64,000 bases of DNA, from the NCBI GenBank assembly GCA_965204525.1, contig CBDBER010000001.1:105084-169083 (forward strand), in the 5' to 3' direction. The translations under genes were made by a program, and so were the position numbers. Each line of letters starts with the position of its first letter. The first letter of the stretch is position 1. The DNA comes from Bin5 sp965204525 (GTDB taxonomy: Bacteria > Chloroflexota > Anaerolineae > Caldilineales > Caldilineaceae). This document shows, one piece after another, positions 49,451 to 58,065 of this stretch. The notes beneath the pieces were generated by a model. It had not been told where the DNA came from. It worked only from the letters and a program-made list of their open reading frames with translations, and did no database searches.

Positions 49451-50173
49451 TCAGATTTTCTCCGGCGCGGTGGTTGACAGCGGCCGCCGTGCGTCGGAGA
49501 TAACGGCGCCGTCGCGCAGGGTGATTATACGCCGGGCCCTGGCCGCGATCTCGCGGTCGTGGGTGACGATCAGCAGCGTCAGTCCTTCCAAGAGCCGCTG
49601 CTCGAAGAGGGCCATTATTTCCTCACCGGTTTGGGTATCGATTGCGCCGGTAGGCTCGTCGGCGAGAATGAGGGAGGGGTTGTTGACGAGGGCACGGGCG
49701 ATGGCCACCCTCTGGCGCTGGCCTCCTGACAGCTCTTCCGGTCTGTGAGCGGCCCGGTCGGCCAGGCCGACCTGCGCCAGGGCGTTCAGGGCGCGGCGGC
49801 GCGACTCTTTGCGGGAGACGCCGGCGTAGAAGAGGGGCAGTTCCGTCTGCCGTACGGCGGTTGCCCGCGCCAGGAGATTGAACTCCTGGAAGACGAATCC
49901 GATCTCCCTGTTTCTCAGGGAGGTGCGCTCTCTGTCGTTCAGCTCGCCGGCGTCCCGGTTGCGGACGCGATATGCGCCTTGGGTGGGCCGGTCGAGCAGG
50001 CCGAGGATGTTCAGGAGGGTACTCTTGCCGGAGCCGCTGGCGCCGACTACGGCCACGTATTCGCCCGGGTCTATGGAAAGGGAGACGTTTTTGAGGGCAT
50101 GCAGCTCTGCTTGGCCGGCGCGGTAGGTCCTGGTTACGTTGCGCATGTCGATCAGGGGCGGGGGACCGGACAT
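49451..50173 (-). CDS. ABC transporter ATP-binding protein (MacB/LolD type)
   Basis: 240 residues from the ATG at 50173; a longer frame from 50344 adds an unrelated 57-residue extension. Walker A GASGSGKSTLLN (about 41), Q-loop FVFQEFNLL, signature LSGGQRQRVAIARAL (about 143) and Walker B LILADEPTGAID are all intact. It powers the permease encoded next (stop and start nearly touch). The operon order ATPase-permease-adaptor is complete for a MacAB-like exporter of unknown substrate. Confidence 0.92.
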   Translation of the reverse strand: MSGPPPLIDMRNVTRTYRAGQAELHALKNVSLSIDPGEYVAVVGASGSGKSTLLNILGLLDRPTQGAYRVRNRDAGELNDRERTSLRNREIGFVFQEFNLLARATAVRQTELPLFYAGVSRKESRRRALNALAQVGLADRAAHRPEELSGGQRQRVAIARALVNNPSLILADEPTGAIDTQTGEEIMALFEQRLLEGLTLLIVTHDREIAARARRIITLRDGAVISDARRPLSTTAPEKI

Positions 50174-50347
50174 TAGCTGGGGTCCTGGGGTTGGTCTGGC
50201 GCCACAGCGCAGGCGAGCGCCGGGATTGGGAGAACAGAGGTTGACGGCGGTTCGGAGGGGGTTGGCCGTTTCGCCATGATAACTCATACGAAGAGAGCAG
50301 GCGGGCGTTTCGCGTCGTTCTCTGCTTCCTGCCCGCGCGGGCATGGG

Positions 50348-50533
50348 TTAGAAGGCCAGGAAGCTTATGTAACTCACTGCCAGGATCCCCACGTAGGCAA
50401 CAATAAGCGCGACCACGATCCAGATGGCCACGGCAGCGAGACGGCGCAGCACGCGCAGACTGTCGGCTATGTCTGACAACAGGGCGAGAATCTCCTGTTG
50501 TACGTCTGTGTCCCGATCCCCGGTTGACATCAT
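50348..50533 (-). CDS. Small single-span membrane protein, 61 residues
   Basis: AAGGAG five bases before a double ATG. A short helical N-terminus (VQQEILALLSDIADSLRVL) leads to one or two hydrophobic helices (VAIWIVVALIVAYVGILAVS). No recognised family. It follows another small membrane protein gene (50561-50716) after 27 bases on the same strand and the two probably form a pair. Confidence 0.65.
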   Translation of the reverse strand: MMSTGDRDTDVQQEILALLSDIADSLRVLRRLAAVAIWIVVALIVAYVGILAVSYISFLAF

Positions 50534-50560
50534 AGAACTCCTTGCGGTGTGGTTGGAAGT

Positions 50561-50716
50561 CTAGCCATTGCAGGATCTCACAAGCACGATGGCCAGAAGG
50601 AGCTCGCCGAACAGCCAAATCCAATCCATCCAACCCAGTTTCCGCGGCAACTCTCGCAGCGCCTCGATCTCGAAGCGGAGGAATGTATGCTTGCGCTGTA
50701 TGCGTCTGCGCTCCAT
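50561..50716 (-). CDS. Small single-span membrane protein, 51 residues
   Basis: Strong AAGGAGGT site before the ATG at 50716. Basic N-terminus (MERRRIQRKHTFLRF), an amphipathic helix (EIEALRELPRKLG) and a C-terminal hydrophobic helix (WIWLFGELLLAIVLV). Too short for most gene callers. Paired with the small gene just downstream. Function unknown. Confidence 0.6.
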   Translation of the reverse strand: MERRRIQRKHTFLRFEIEALRELPRKLGWMDWIWLFGELLLAIVLVRSCNG

Positions 50717-50794
50717 GCCGACCTCCTTGCCCTTTGCGATCGCGGCAGCGTACCCCTCCTCGACAACGTTCCGTTGCGTCGGGACGGGGGGTTG

Positions 50795-51157
50795 TCAACA
50801 CAGTGCAAGACCTCGCTCAATCAGCGGACCCAAATCGATCTTCGCTGATCGATCGCCTTGCTCTGTCCGCCGAACCGGTTCAATGTCTACGCCGCTGACA
50901 TAGTTCGGTACATACACACCATTCACAGCGTAGGTTACCCGCTCCAGGGGATCATGAATGGTTACATTGCCGTTGACACACCTGAAGAAAGGGAGATCGC
51001 GGTCCACGCAATGACAGTGCAGGTAGCCCCTCTCGATTGTCAATGGCCACTCCTCACCCATATCCTCGCGGTAGATGGTGATGGTTCCGCCGGTGTCCGG
51101 CTCACATCCAGAGATCGTCAGAACGAGAAACAGCCAGAGAGAAACAGGTCGCAACAT
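50795..51157 (-). CDS. Small lipoprotein with a DUF2511-like domain
   Basis: 120 residues from the ATG at 51157 (GGAGGAAAAC upstream). Lipoprotein signal with LTISGC, Cys18. The mature part has the pattern ITIYREDMGEEWPLTIERG, HCHCVDR, then VTYAVNG, which recalls DUF2511 proteins (eWPltv...C...YAlNG). Lipid-anchored on the outer face of the membrane. Role unknown. Confidence 0.65.
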   Translation of the reverse strand: MLRPVSLWLFLVLTISGCEPDTGGTITIYREDMGEEWPLTIERGYLHCHCVDRDLPFFRCVNGNVTIHDPLERVTYAVNGVYVPNYVSGVDIEPVRRTEQGDRSAKIDLGPLIERGLALC

Positions 51158-51330
51158 GTTTTCCTCCGCCCAAAGAGGCAAGTTTACCCTGGAGCGCCTA
51201 CGCATCTTTCCATCGAACTTGAGGTTGGAAATCTGAGCATGGACCTGAAACTGAACCGCACCGGGGTCTTTCATCCTGGTTTGAACCGCGCTAGAATCTT
51301 GCAGCGTTGCTCCAGGGTACGGTGAAGCCG

Positions 51331-51756
51331 TTATTCATGGCGAAGCACTTTGCGGATGAGGGCAAAGGCTTTTTCTCCGATGAAAGGTCCGGCGAAGAAG
51401 AGTAGAACGCCCAGAAATGAAGGGAAATCGAGATAGGTATTGGCAACCCACCAGCAGATACCCAGCCATGCATAGCGAAAACTGCGGTCGAGGAGATGAC
51501 CGTAAAGACTCTCACGCTTGCAAAGGAAGTTGTATGCGATTTCCCCTAAGAGGAACGCCGCAACAAAGAAATAGAGGGGGAGGTAAGAGTCGAAATAGCT
51601 GTAGGCGGTCAGGGCGACCATAAAGGCAGCGATCAGAACCCAAAGCCCAGCGGCATACCCGCCGACTTTCACATCGGTCAAAAACGCTACTGCGTTACAG
51701 AAAAGCGATGTGGGCCCTACGTCCGGCCCGGCTCGTCGCTCTGAAGAGTCGCACAT
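51331..51756 (-). CDS. Membrane protein, 141 residues
   Basis: Start placed at 51756; the ribosome site is weak and the frame is open further up to 51855. Four hydrophobic segments are visible (GGYAAGLWVLIAAFMVALTA, LPLYFFVAAFLLGEIAYN, AWLGICWWVANTYL and FLGVLLFFAGPFIG). No family recognised. Ends in RKVLRHE on the cytoplasmic side. Confidence 0.6.
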   Translation of the reverse strand: MCDSSERRAGPDVGPTSLFCNAVAFLTDVKVGGYAAGLWVLIAAFMVALTAYSYFDSYLPLYFFVAAFLLGEIAYNFLCKRESLYGHLLDRSFRYAWLGICWWVANTYLDFPSFLGVLLFFAGPFIGEKAFALIRKVLRHE

Positions 51757-52028
51757 CGTTGAAAGAGTCTCAATTGCGTGCTGCTCGTGCGAGGCCGCCC
51801 GCCATGGCGCGGCTCTCACGTCAAGGCACTTTCCGGTGGGTCCAGTGCTACCCATTGGGCCGCTTGCCCCGTGTCTCGAAGGCAGAAGACCCGCGAAGTT
51901 TCTAAGGCCTTATGCTAGTTAGGGAAAGCCATTTTTTTGATCTGCAGGTAATCAGGTAGGCCCATGAGTCGATCGTCCCGATGTCACATTATACACCTCG
52001 GCTCGCGGTCCAGTTTTTGGGGCCTATT

Positions 52029-53042
52029 TCACGGATTCAGGGCGTAGCCGTTCCCGCGTATGCGCAGGTCGTAGTAGAGCAACACGACTACGGCGACGAA
52101 GAAGGGCAGGCCGATGACCGAAATGAGGGGGGAAAGTGCCGTGGGGAGGCTCATCATCAGATCGATCGCGCCGGCCGGTGACGGCATCAGCATCAGCATC
52201 ATAGCGGCATACTGCAGCGCAACCAAGGGCACGGACATGAAGATCGTTTGAAGTACGTAGAACAGGACCAGATAGCCGACCATGCGCAGCACGTTGTCCT
52301 GGCTCAGGCGCCAGCTGCGACGCATGGCGTCAATGGGGCCTGTCCTCTCGGCGACCAGAATGGCGGGGGCGACAAGCCAGCGCGCGGAGAGGTAGACGAT
52401 CGGGGCCAGCATCAGAATGACGGCAAGGCCGTATCCACAGATGGCCAGCCCGGCGGCAGCGAAAGCGGCGAATATGCCGCCCTCGCCGGCGGGGTCGAAT
52501 GGAGCCGCGACGACCAGCGCGACGCCGAACAGGACCAGAGGCGCCAGAACAACGACTGCGGCAGCGGCGATGGCTGCGTACTGCACGATCACCATGCCGA
52601 CATAGGGCAGGAAGCGGCGCAGGCCGCGGCGAAGGCCAGCCATGAGCGGGAGCGAGCGGCCGCGCAGCGCCTCGACCGCCTGTGCGGTCAACGAGAGGCT
52701 GACGACCGCGCCGGCCGCCGCGATCAACAGGCTCACGAGTATCACGACCGTAAAGTCATCCAAGAGGCCAGAGAAGGCCGCAAACGGAAAGAGCTCCGTC
52801 CCCGGCGGCACTTGCATCAACGCCGCGAAGGTCTGCATATAGCTGGCAAAGAACCGCTGCAGGAAGATGGCGGCGGCGATTGCGATAGGGACGAGCAGGA
52901 CAGCGCCCGTCAGCAGGAAGAGTCCGAAACGGGACCGGTAGAGGCGGAAGGCGCGGTCCAGCAGATCGCCGACCGTGAGCGGGCTTGTCGGCGCCAGGGG
53001 TGAATCAGACCCTGTTTGCGGAGGTAGGGGTTGTACAGACAT
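52029..53042 (-). CDS. Multi-pass membrane protein (YciC-like/glycerophosphodiesterase membrane-domain type)
   Basis: 337 residues. Begins with a Pro-rich cytoplasmic tail, then LTVGDLLDRAFRLYRSRFG, the typical lead-in of proteins of this group, followed by six to seven hydrophobic helices (for example LFLLTGAVLLVPIAIAAAIF and YAAIAAAAVVVLAPLVLFG) and the conserved WRLSQDNVLRMVGYL segment. No enzymatic motif. A role in membrane organisation is only a family-level guess. Confidence 0.75.
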   Translation of the reverse strand: MSVQPLPPQTGSDSPLAPTSPLTVGDLLDRAFRLYRSRFGLFLLTGAVLLVPIAIAAAIFLQRFFASYMQTFAALMQVPPGTELFPFAAFSGLLDDFTVVILVSLLIAAAGAVVSLSLTAQAVEALRGRSLPLMAGLRRGLRRFLPYVGMVIVQYAAIAAAAVVVLAPLVLFGVALVVAAPFDPAGEGGIFAAFAAAGLAICGYGLAVILMLAPIVYLSARWLVAPAILVAERTGPIDAMRRSWRLSQDNVLRMVGYLVLFYVLQTIFMSVPLVALQYAAMMLMLMPSPAGAIDLMMSLPTALSPLISVIGLPFFVAVVVLLYYDLRIRGNGYALNP

Positions 53043-53159
53043 GGGATTGCTCCTTTTCAGACGGGCCTGCGGTCGTCGATCACCGCCAGGCTGATCGGGG
53101 ACAGGTCCAGGCAGAGGGCGCGGGCGACTGTGAAGCCAATGGCGCCTCCTGTTCCAGGG

Positions 53160-53516
53160 CTAAGAAGCGTGCGCATTCGGGGCGGGCGGTTTTGCATTGC
53201 TCTGGTTTTTGCGGGTGAAATCGGGGACAGGAAGAAACAGACTTACAGTGAGCGAAAGCGCCAGCCACGCCCAAGCTGCCCAAGCCGGAATCTCGGCAAG
53301 CATGTTTTCCGCCAGGACTGACAGTAGATACCCGCCAAAGAACATGATCGTAAACGTAGCGAAATGTCCATTGTATTTGGCCGGTATCAGGAGGTGGAGA
53401 AGGATAACGGCTGTCAGAACGACGGCAATGGCGACATATGACATTGATCCTGACCAGATCAGGCCAATCGCCACGCCCACGAATGTGGCAAGCGTCAATA
53501 CGGTTTTCTTGTTCAT
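53160..53516 (-). CDS. Small multi-pass membrane protein, 118 residues
   Basis: GAAAGGAAAC before the ATG. Three to four hydrophobic helices (TLATFVGVAIGLIWSG, YVAIAVVLTAVILLHLLIP, TFTIMFFGGYLLSVLAE and AWAWLALSLTVSLFLPVP) and a short basic tail. No family recognised. Confidence 0.65.
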   Translation of the reverse strand: MNKKTVLTLATFVGVAIGLIWSGSMSYVAIAVVLTAVILLHLLIPAKYNGHFATFTIMFFGGYLLSVLAENMLAEIPAWAAWAWLALSLTVSLFLPVPDFTRKNQSNAKPPAPNAHAS

Positions 53517-53622
53517 CCCGGTTTCCTTTCAGCCATGCAGAATACGGTAAGGGCGTTATGCCAGACGGCGCGGTCGAGCAGCGCAATACAGGCGGCCGAT
53601 CTGCCTAAAGAGAGCGTCCTCT

Positions 53623-54339
53623 TCACCGTTGAACTTGAAGCAGTTCGATGGCGGTCTCATTGCCCACGATCTGCGCCCATTCCAGGGGGGTGTCGCCATC
53701 GTCGTTTTTTGCATTCAGGTCGGCGCCGGCCTCCAGGAGCGTCGCTATCACGGCCGCGTTTTCGTTGTCCTCCGCGGCCCAGTGCAGGGGCGTCTTACCA
53801 CCGCCGTCCCTTGCATTCAGGTCGGCGCCGGCTTCCAGCAGCGTCACTATCACCGCCGCGTTTTCGATGTTCGCCGCGGCATAATGCAGAGGTGTTTTGC
53901 CAGCGTCGTTTTTCGCATTCACGGCGGCGCCGGCGTTCAGCAACGCCTCGGTCACCGCGACGTTTTCGTTGAACCCGGCCTTATGCAGGGGGGTATTGCC
54001 GAGATCGTTCTTCGCATGCAGGTTCGCGCCGGCCTCCAACAGCGCCCCTATCACCGCTACATCATCGTTTCTGTAGGCTACATAGTGCAGGGGCGTAGCG
54101 CCATGTTCGTTCTTTGCGTTCACATCGGCTCCGCAGGCCAGCTCGCGCTGTACGCGGGCCAAGTCGGCGCGAACCCAGAAGTTTTCGCCCAACCAGTCTC
54201 CCGCGGCCGCATCAGCAGAGCATGCCGTGGGTTGTCGCGCGCAAGCGGCAACCAGGGAGAGGAGGAGCAACAACGCGCCAATGCCGACGGTCCTGTACAG
54301 AAGGCGCATGGCGAAGACATCTTTGCCCCTGTGTCGCAT
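53623..54339 (-). CDS. Ankyrin-repeat lipoprotein
   Basis: 238 residues from the ATG at 54339 (AAGGAG seven bases before; a longer frame to 54471 has none). Lipoprotein signal with LLSLVAAC (Cys33). From about residue 85 five ankyrin units follow, each with the G-x-TPLHxAA core and ending LLEAGADLNAK-like, giving a protein-binding surface outside the membrane. Last of three genes that overlap or touch one another (54993, 54676, 54339) and share the N-terminal signature RxVGIGALLxxLSLV, so this looks like a lipoprotein operon. Confidence 0.88.
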   Translation of the reverse strand: MRHRGKDVFAMRLLYRTVGIGALLLLLSLVAACARQPTACSADAAAGDWLGENFWVRADLARVQRELACGADVNAKNEHGATPLHYVAYRNDDVAVIGALLEAGANLHAKNDLGNTPLHKAGFNENVAVTEALLNAGAAVNAKNDAGKTPLHYAAANIENAAVIVTLLEAGADLNARDGGGKTPLHWAAEDNENAAVIATLLEAGADLNAKNDDGDTPLEWAQIVGNETAIELLQVQR

Positions 54340-54340
54340 G

Positions 54341-54676
54341 TCAGTCTCCTTTTTCTGTTGACTGATAGACGAGCTGCGGCTGCGGCAGTCGATCAAAGAA
54401 GAGAATGTCGCGCAAGCAGTTTCCGCTTGGTTGGGGAGCGGCAAGCTGCCCGTCTTGTGTAGGCCAACCATGCCATCGGACTGCGATATCCGGCGCTGGC
54501 GCGTGGGGCCTGTAGGCGCATGTCCAAACGTTGGCAGGAACGTCGGGATAAGGACAAGGGTACAGTGTGGGCTCTATGCCAACGTACAGGACGTAGGAAT
54601 AGTACTGTCGCCCCGCTATCCAACCGAGTATAAGACTGAGTATCCCCGCCGCGAGCAGGATGTGAAATCTTTTCAT
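54341..54676 (-). CDS. Membrane-anchored small protein, sister of 54673-54993
   Basis: 111 residues with one N-terminal membrane helix (FHILLAAGILSLILGWIAG). The mature part has the pattern GIEPTLYPCPYPDVPANVW and ends in a Trp/Pro-rich region, matching the neighbour at 54673 (AEPIVYPCPYPEDAGICA). Its ATG overlaps the stop of that neighbour (ATGA), and its own stop is one base from the ankyrin gene. No known family. Confidence 0.65.
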   Translation of the reverse strand: MKRFHILLAAGILSLILGWIAGRQYYSYVLYVGIEPTLYPCPYPDVPANVWTCAYRPHAPAPDIAVRWHGWPTQDGQLAAPQPSGNCLRDILFFDRLPQPQLVYQSTEKGD

Positions 54677-54993
54677 TGTTGCTCTCCTCTTAACGATCCC
54701 GGCGGGAATGGATCATGATAGAGAAAGTCGAAGACACATGCTCTCTGCGGCTGGTAGTGAATATGGGTGGGGTCCATGGAGGGCCATGCATAGAACCATA
54801 CCGGCGCCTCGGGAGGGGGTTGGTTTATATCTTGTGCACATATGCCAGCGTCTTCCGGGTAGGGGCAAGGGTAGACGATCGGTTCGGCGGCGACGTACCA
54901 GGTATGGCCGAGATAGAAGCCGGCGCAAGCGCCAACCAGGGATAGGAAGACCAACAACGCGCCAATGCCGACGATTCTGTTCAGAAGGTGCAT
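54673..54993 (-). CDS. Small lipoprotein, first of a three-gene set
   Basis: 106 residues from MHLLNRIVGIGALL, lipobox SLVGAC (Cys23). Shares the signal sequence with the ankyrin lipoprotein and the mature PYPED/PYPDV-type motif with the middle gene, showing that all three arose by duplication and exchange of parts. A longer in-frame start to 55047 is less likely. The ribosome site is weak. Function unknown. Confidence 0.62.
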   Translation of the reverse strand: MHLLNRIVGIGALLVFLSLVGACAGFYLGHTWYVAAEPIVYPCPYPEDAGICAQDINQPPPEAPVWFYAWPSMDPTHIHYQPQRACVFDFLYHDPFPPGSLRGEQQ

Positions 54994-55062
54994 GGAGAGA
55001 AACCCTTGTCGATGTGCAAGAGCCGTTGTCCCGGCCGCGACATGCACCGACGGGAGATATCG

Positions 55063-56463
55063 CTAGCGATATCCCGGCCCGGCGGCTGCGATACGCATTG
55101 ACGGGTCGTGGGTGTTGCAGAGGCTGTGGTCCTCGGATTCAACGACGATCCGCCACATCTGGCGGGTCAACGCCTGGATTTTCTGGCCACAGGCGGGATT
55201 CCGGGCCAGATTGTCCATCTCGTAGGGGTCTGCGGCCAGGTTATAGAGCTCGTCATAGTCGAAGCCGTTGTGGATGAATTTCCAATCCCCGTCCCAGAGG
55301 ATACGCTGGGTGACGAGATAGCGCCCGCCGTAGTATTCGGCGAAGCCCTGTTGGTAGGCGGAGGCGTCGTGCGGGTTGGCGAGCAGGGGGGCGAAGGATC
55401 TGCCGTCAATGTTGTCCAGCGGCTGCGCGCCGACCAGCTCCAGAAGTGTCTGGCCGAGATCGTGCAGGCCGACGCGGGCGTCGCTCAGCGCGGGTCCGGC
55501 TATTCCGGGCCCGGCCATGACGAGGGGGATGTTGTATGCTTCTTCAAAAGCGCCGACGTTCTGGCAGTAGAGGCCATGCGCGCCGAGAAAGTCGCCGTGG
55601 TCCGAGGTCATCACGACGACGGTGTTTTCGAGCTTCCCGGCGCGCGCCACCCGCGCCAGCAGCCGTCCGAACTGCCGGTCGATCTCGCTGATGGAGGCGT
55701 AGTAGCAGGCCGCGGCCTCGCGGTGTTCGCGGTCGGTCCAGTCGCGCCACACCTGCGCGGCCCGTTTGTAGAGGTTGGGCTGGCCGCGCAGGTCGTGGTG
55801 GACGTTTGGCTGCAGCGGGATCGAGTCGACATCGTACTGGGCGAAGGCGTCTTCGTGGCAGTAGAAGGGGTCGTGGGGTTCGGTGAAGCTGACAAAGCAG
55901 CACCAGGGGTCGTTTTCGGCCAGGACCGTGTCCAGATAGGCGAGGGCGGCGTCGGTCTTTTTGCCCATTCCGCGTTCGCCGGCGGGCAGATCGCAGACGC
56001 CGTAGAAGCGGTTGGGCCGATAGCCGGGCGGGCTGTTCAGGTAGCGTTCCAGCGAAAAGTTGACGGCGTCCCAGTCGGGGTGATCGAACAGGGCGGCCTG
56101 TTGCCGCCAGCCGAAGCGGGCGAGGTTGTTGGAACGCTCGACATGCCACTTGCCGAAGTAGCCGGTGTCATAGCCGGCTGTCGCCAGCTGGTCGGCCCAG
56201 TGGAAATAGGGCGTGCGCAGCCTGGCCTGGTCCGGGTCAACCGCATGCTCGCCAAAGAGGACGCCGTGGTTGTGTGGCAGCAGGCCGGTCATCAGGCTGG
56301 CGCGGGCGGGCGAGCAGACGGGGTTGGGGGTGTAGGCGCGGCGGAAGCGCACGCCCCTGGCCGCCAGTCGATCCAGGTTGGGTGTCCGGCAGGGGTTGTC
56401 GGGCTCGAGCACGCGGCCCTGCATCTGGTCGGTCATGAGGAAGAGAATGTTGGGAGAGGACAT
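55063..56463 (-). CDS. Sulfatase family hydrolase
   Basis: 466 residues from MSSPNILFLMTDQ (GGAGG eight bases before; an ATG ten codons earlier overlaps a tiny upstream frame). The catalytic Cys50 sits in NPVCSPARASLMTG, the CxPxR site that is converted to formylglycine. Metal-binding residues are visible in the first strand (MTDQ) and in VVMTSDHGDFLGAHGLY. No signal peptide, so it is probably cytoplasmic or exported in another way. Natural substrate (a sulfate or phosphonate ester) unknown. The anaerobic-type maturase gene is not in the window. Confidence 0.9.
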   Translation of the reverse strand: MSSPNILFLMTDQMQGRVLEPDNPCRTPNLDRLAARGVRFRRAYTPNPVCSPARASLMTGLLPHNHGVLFGEHAVDPDQARLRTPYFHWADQLATAGYDTGYFGKWHVERSNNLARFGWRQQAALFDHPDWDAVNFSLERYLNSPPGYRPNRFYGVCDLPAGERGMGKKTDAALAYLDTVLAENDPWCCFVSFTEPHDPFYCHEDAFAQYDVDSIPLQPNVHHDLRGQPNLYKRAAQVWRDWTDREHREAAACYYASISEIDRQFGRLLARVARAGKLENTVVVMTSDHGDFLGAHGLYCQNVGAFEEAYNIPLVMAGPGIAGPALSDARVGLHDLGQTLLELVGAQPLDNIDGRSFAPLLANPHDASAYQQGFAEYYGGRYLVTQRILWDGDWKFIHNGFDYDELYNLAADPYEMDNLARNPACGQKIQALTRQMWRIVVESEDHSLCNTHDPSMRIAAAGPGYR

Positions 56464-56492
56464 GCGCGTGCCTCCATTTGGTTGCGCCGTCA

Positions 56493-56573
56493 TCAGAGGA
56501 TTCCAAGGGGCAGGAGGGCGAGCCCGGCCAAGATGACGAGAAGGATGGAGGTGATGGCAGCGAGCGTTATCAA
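56493..56573 (-). CDS. Possible 26-residue hydrophobic peptide
   Basis: A TTG-started frame LITLAAITSILLVILAGLAL ending LPLGIL, one membrane helix, between the serpin and sulfatase genes. Its TGA overlaps an ATG of the sulfatase frame (TGATG). Start codon and ribosome site are poor, so this is only a candidate. Confidence 0.3.
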   Translation of the reverse strand: MITLAAITSILLVILAGLALLPLGIL

Positions 56574-56610
56574 TAACGCTTCTCAGGCAGCCGCTCCCTC
56601 GGGCTCGCCT

Positions 56611-57957
56611 TCATATTTTCATCACACGGCCCATGAACAGGACGGCCCCCGTCTCCTGGTCCCGGATCAGGAAGATGAAGGGCCTGTCCACGGTCACGCT
56701 GACAGGGCTGGGCGGAGCGGATTCCTGTTGCATAACGACGGCGGTGGCCGCGGCCGCCTCGGTGCCCGCTTCGTCCACCGACACGAAGGCTTTGTGCAGT
56801 ATTTCCCGGATGTACAGGCACTCGGGGTTTCCCGCCAGACATGACTTGCCGTCCATGCCGGAGAAGTCGGCGGCGGCGCTGTCGAAGGCGTCGGACATCC
56901 CCATGGACTTGAGCGTTTCGCTCAGCCGGAACTGGGACTCGAACTCGAATTTCGGAAGGTCAAGCGTGACGCGGCGGAACTCGAGGGCCAAGATGGCACG
57001 GTCCAGCAGAGAGGCGTCCAGGGCGTCTTCGAACTCTCTGAACCGTTCCCCGTCGGGGAGGATAATGGTCATTGACAGCTTGTCGCCGACGTAGGGCAGG
57101 TCCACGGCCTGGAATCGGTCTCCCGCCGCGTAGAGGAGATCCTCCTCCAATCTCATCATCGGGACATTGACGACGCGGCCGTCCAGAAGATGGAAGGGAT
57201 GCGCGCGCGTGCCTGCTTCATTGAAGGGGTAGCTCCAGGAGGCGTTGAAGTATATGGCGTCCGTCAACACCAGACGGGTCAGCGGCGTGATGATACCGGG
57301 CGGGATCAGGTTTCTGATCCTGTCCTCGGTTTTTTGCGCGGCCCAGTCGTTGATCGCGAGTCTCGCCTCCTCGGGCGCCGCGATGAAGTCGGCCGCTCTC
57401 ACACCGGCTCCGTAGCTCTCTGCCAGGGTGTCCAGGAACGCTTCCTCGAACTCATGGTCTTGCTGGCCCCAGAGTGCGTTGACCATGTTCAACCTGAACG
57501 CTTCGCCATTCCTGCCCTGAGCGTTCTGGCCGCGGGAGGCAAGTTCATGGGCCAGGGCGTTGAAGGTGGGGTGAAGCCTGTCCTGGGCGAGGAGAAAGTG
57601 GAGCGTATCAGCCATCTGAGTTGCTGTCTGTCCTCTGGCTCCTGCGTAGGTCATGGAGAGCGCAACGGAGATGCTGTGGGGCGAATAGAGCAGGTTCCCG
57701 TCTCGTTCCTTCAGCGCCTGGTACAGGCTGAAGGCGAAGGCGCTGTTGCCATCGACCAGCTCTGCCAGGTTCGGGCTATCGGCCGGCGGCGCGGACCGCT
57801 GCTTGTCCGAGCGAAGCTCATCCGATCCGGCGGCAAAGGGGGATGTCCCCAGGCATGACGCAAGCAGCGCAGGGGCTGTCAGGCATAGCGCCATCAGGAA
57901 CGCGGCGGCCCATGCCGACCGCATCGACCCATTCAGTCCGGCAATGCTCTTATACAT
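56611..57957 (-). CDS. Serpin-family protease inhibitor (lipoprotein)
   Basis: 448 residues. N-terminal lipoprotein signal (LLASCLGT), then the complete serpin fold: NSAFAFSLYQALKERDGNLL, YSPHSISVALSMTYAGARG, LVLTDAIYFNASW and, near the end, the reactive-loop hinge DEAGTEAAAATAVVM (about 398) followed by QQESAPPSPVSV and DRPFIFLIRDQ. The small-residue hinge is that of inhibitory serpins, which trap serine or cysteine proteases by loop insertion. The P1 region is Met/Gln-rich, so a chymotrypsin- or elastase-like target is possible. An outward-facing inhibitor would guard the cell surface from foreign proteases. Confidence 0.92.
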   Translation of the reverse strand: MYKSIAGLNGSMRSAWAAAFLMALCLTAPALLASCLGTSPFAAGSDELRSDKQRSAPPADSPNLAELVDGNSAFAFSLYQALKERDGNLLYSPHSISVALSMTYAGARGQTATQMADTLHFLLAQDRLHPTFNALAHELASRGQNAQGRNGEAFRLNMVNALWGQQDHEFEEAFLDTLAESYGAGVRAADFIAAPEEARLAINDWAAQKTEDRIRNLIPPGIITPLTRLVLTDAIYFNASWSYPFNEAGTRAHPFHLLDGRVVNVPMMRLEEDLLYAAGDRFQAVDLPYVGDKLSMTIILPDGERFREFEDALDASLLDRAILALEFRRVTLDLPKFEFESQFRLSETLKSMGMSDAFDSAAADFSGMDGKSCLAGNPECLYIREILHKAFVSVDEAGTEAAAATAVVMQQESAPPSPVSVTVDRPFIFLIRDQETGAVLFMGRVMKI

Positions 57958-58065
57958 CCAATTCCCCCTTAGCGTTCTGAGTAGTGTCGGCGCGTTTTCA
58001 CGCGCTGACGTTCAACGCGCCGGCGCCGCTGGAGTCGAGCCACTCCCAGGGGCCCGCGCGCCGTT

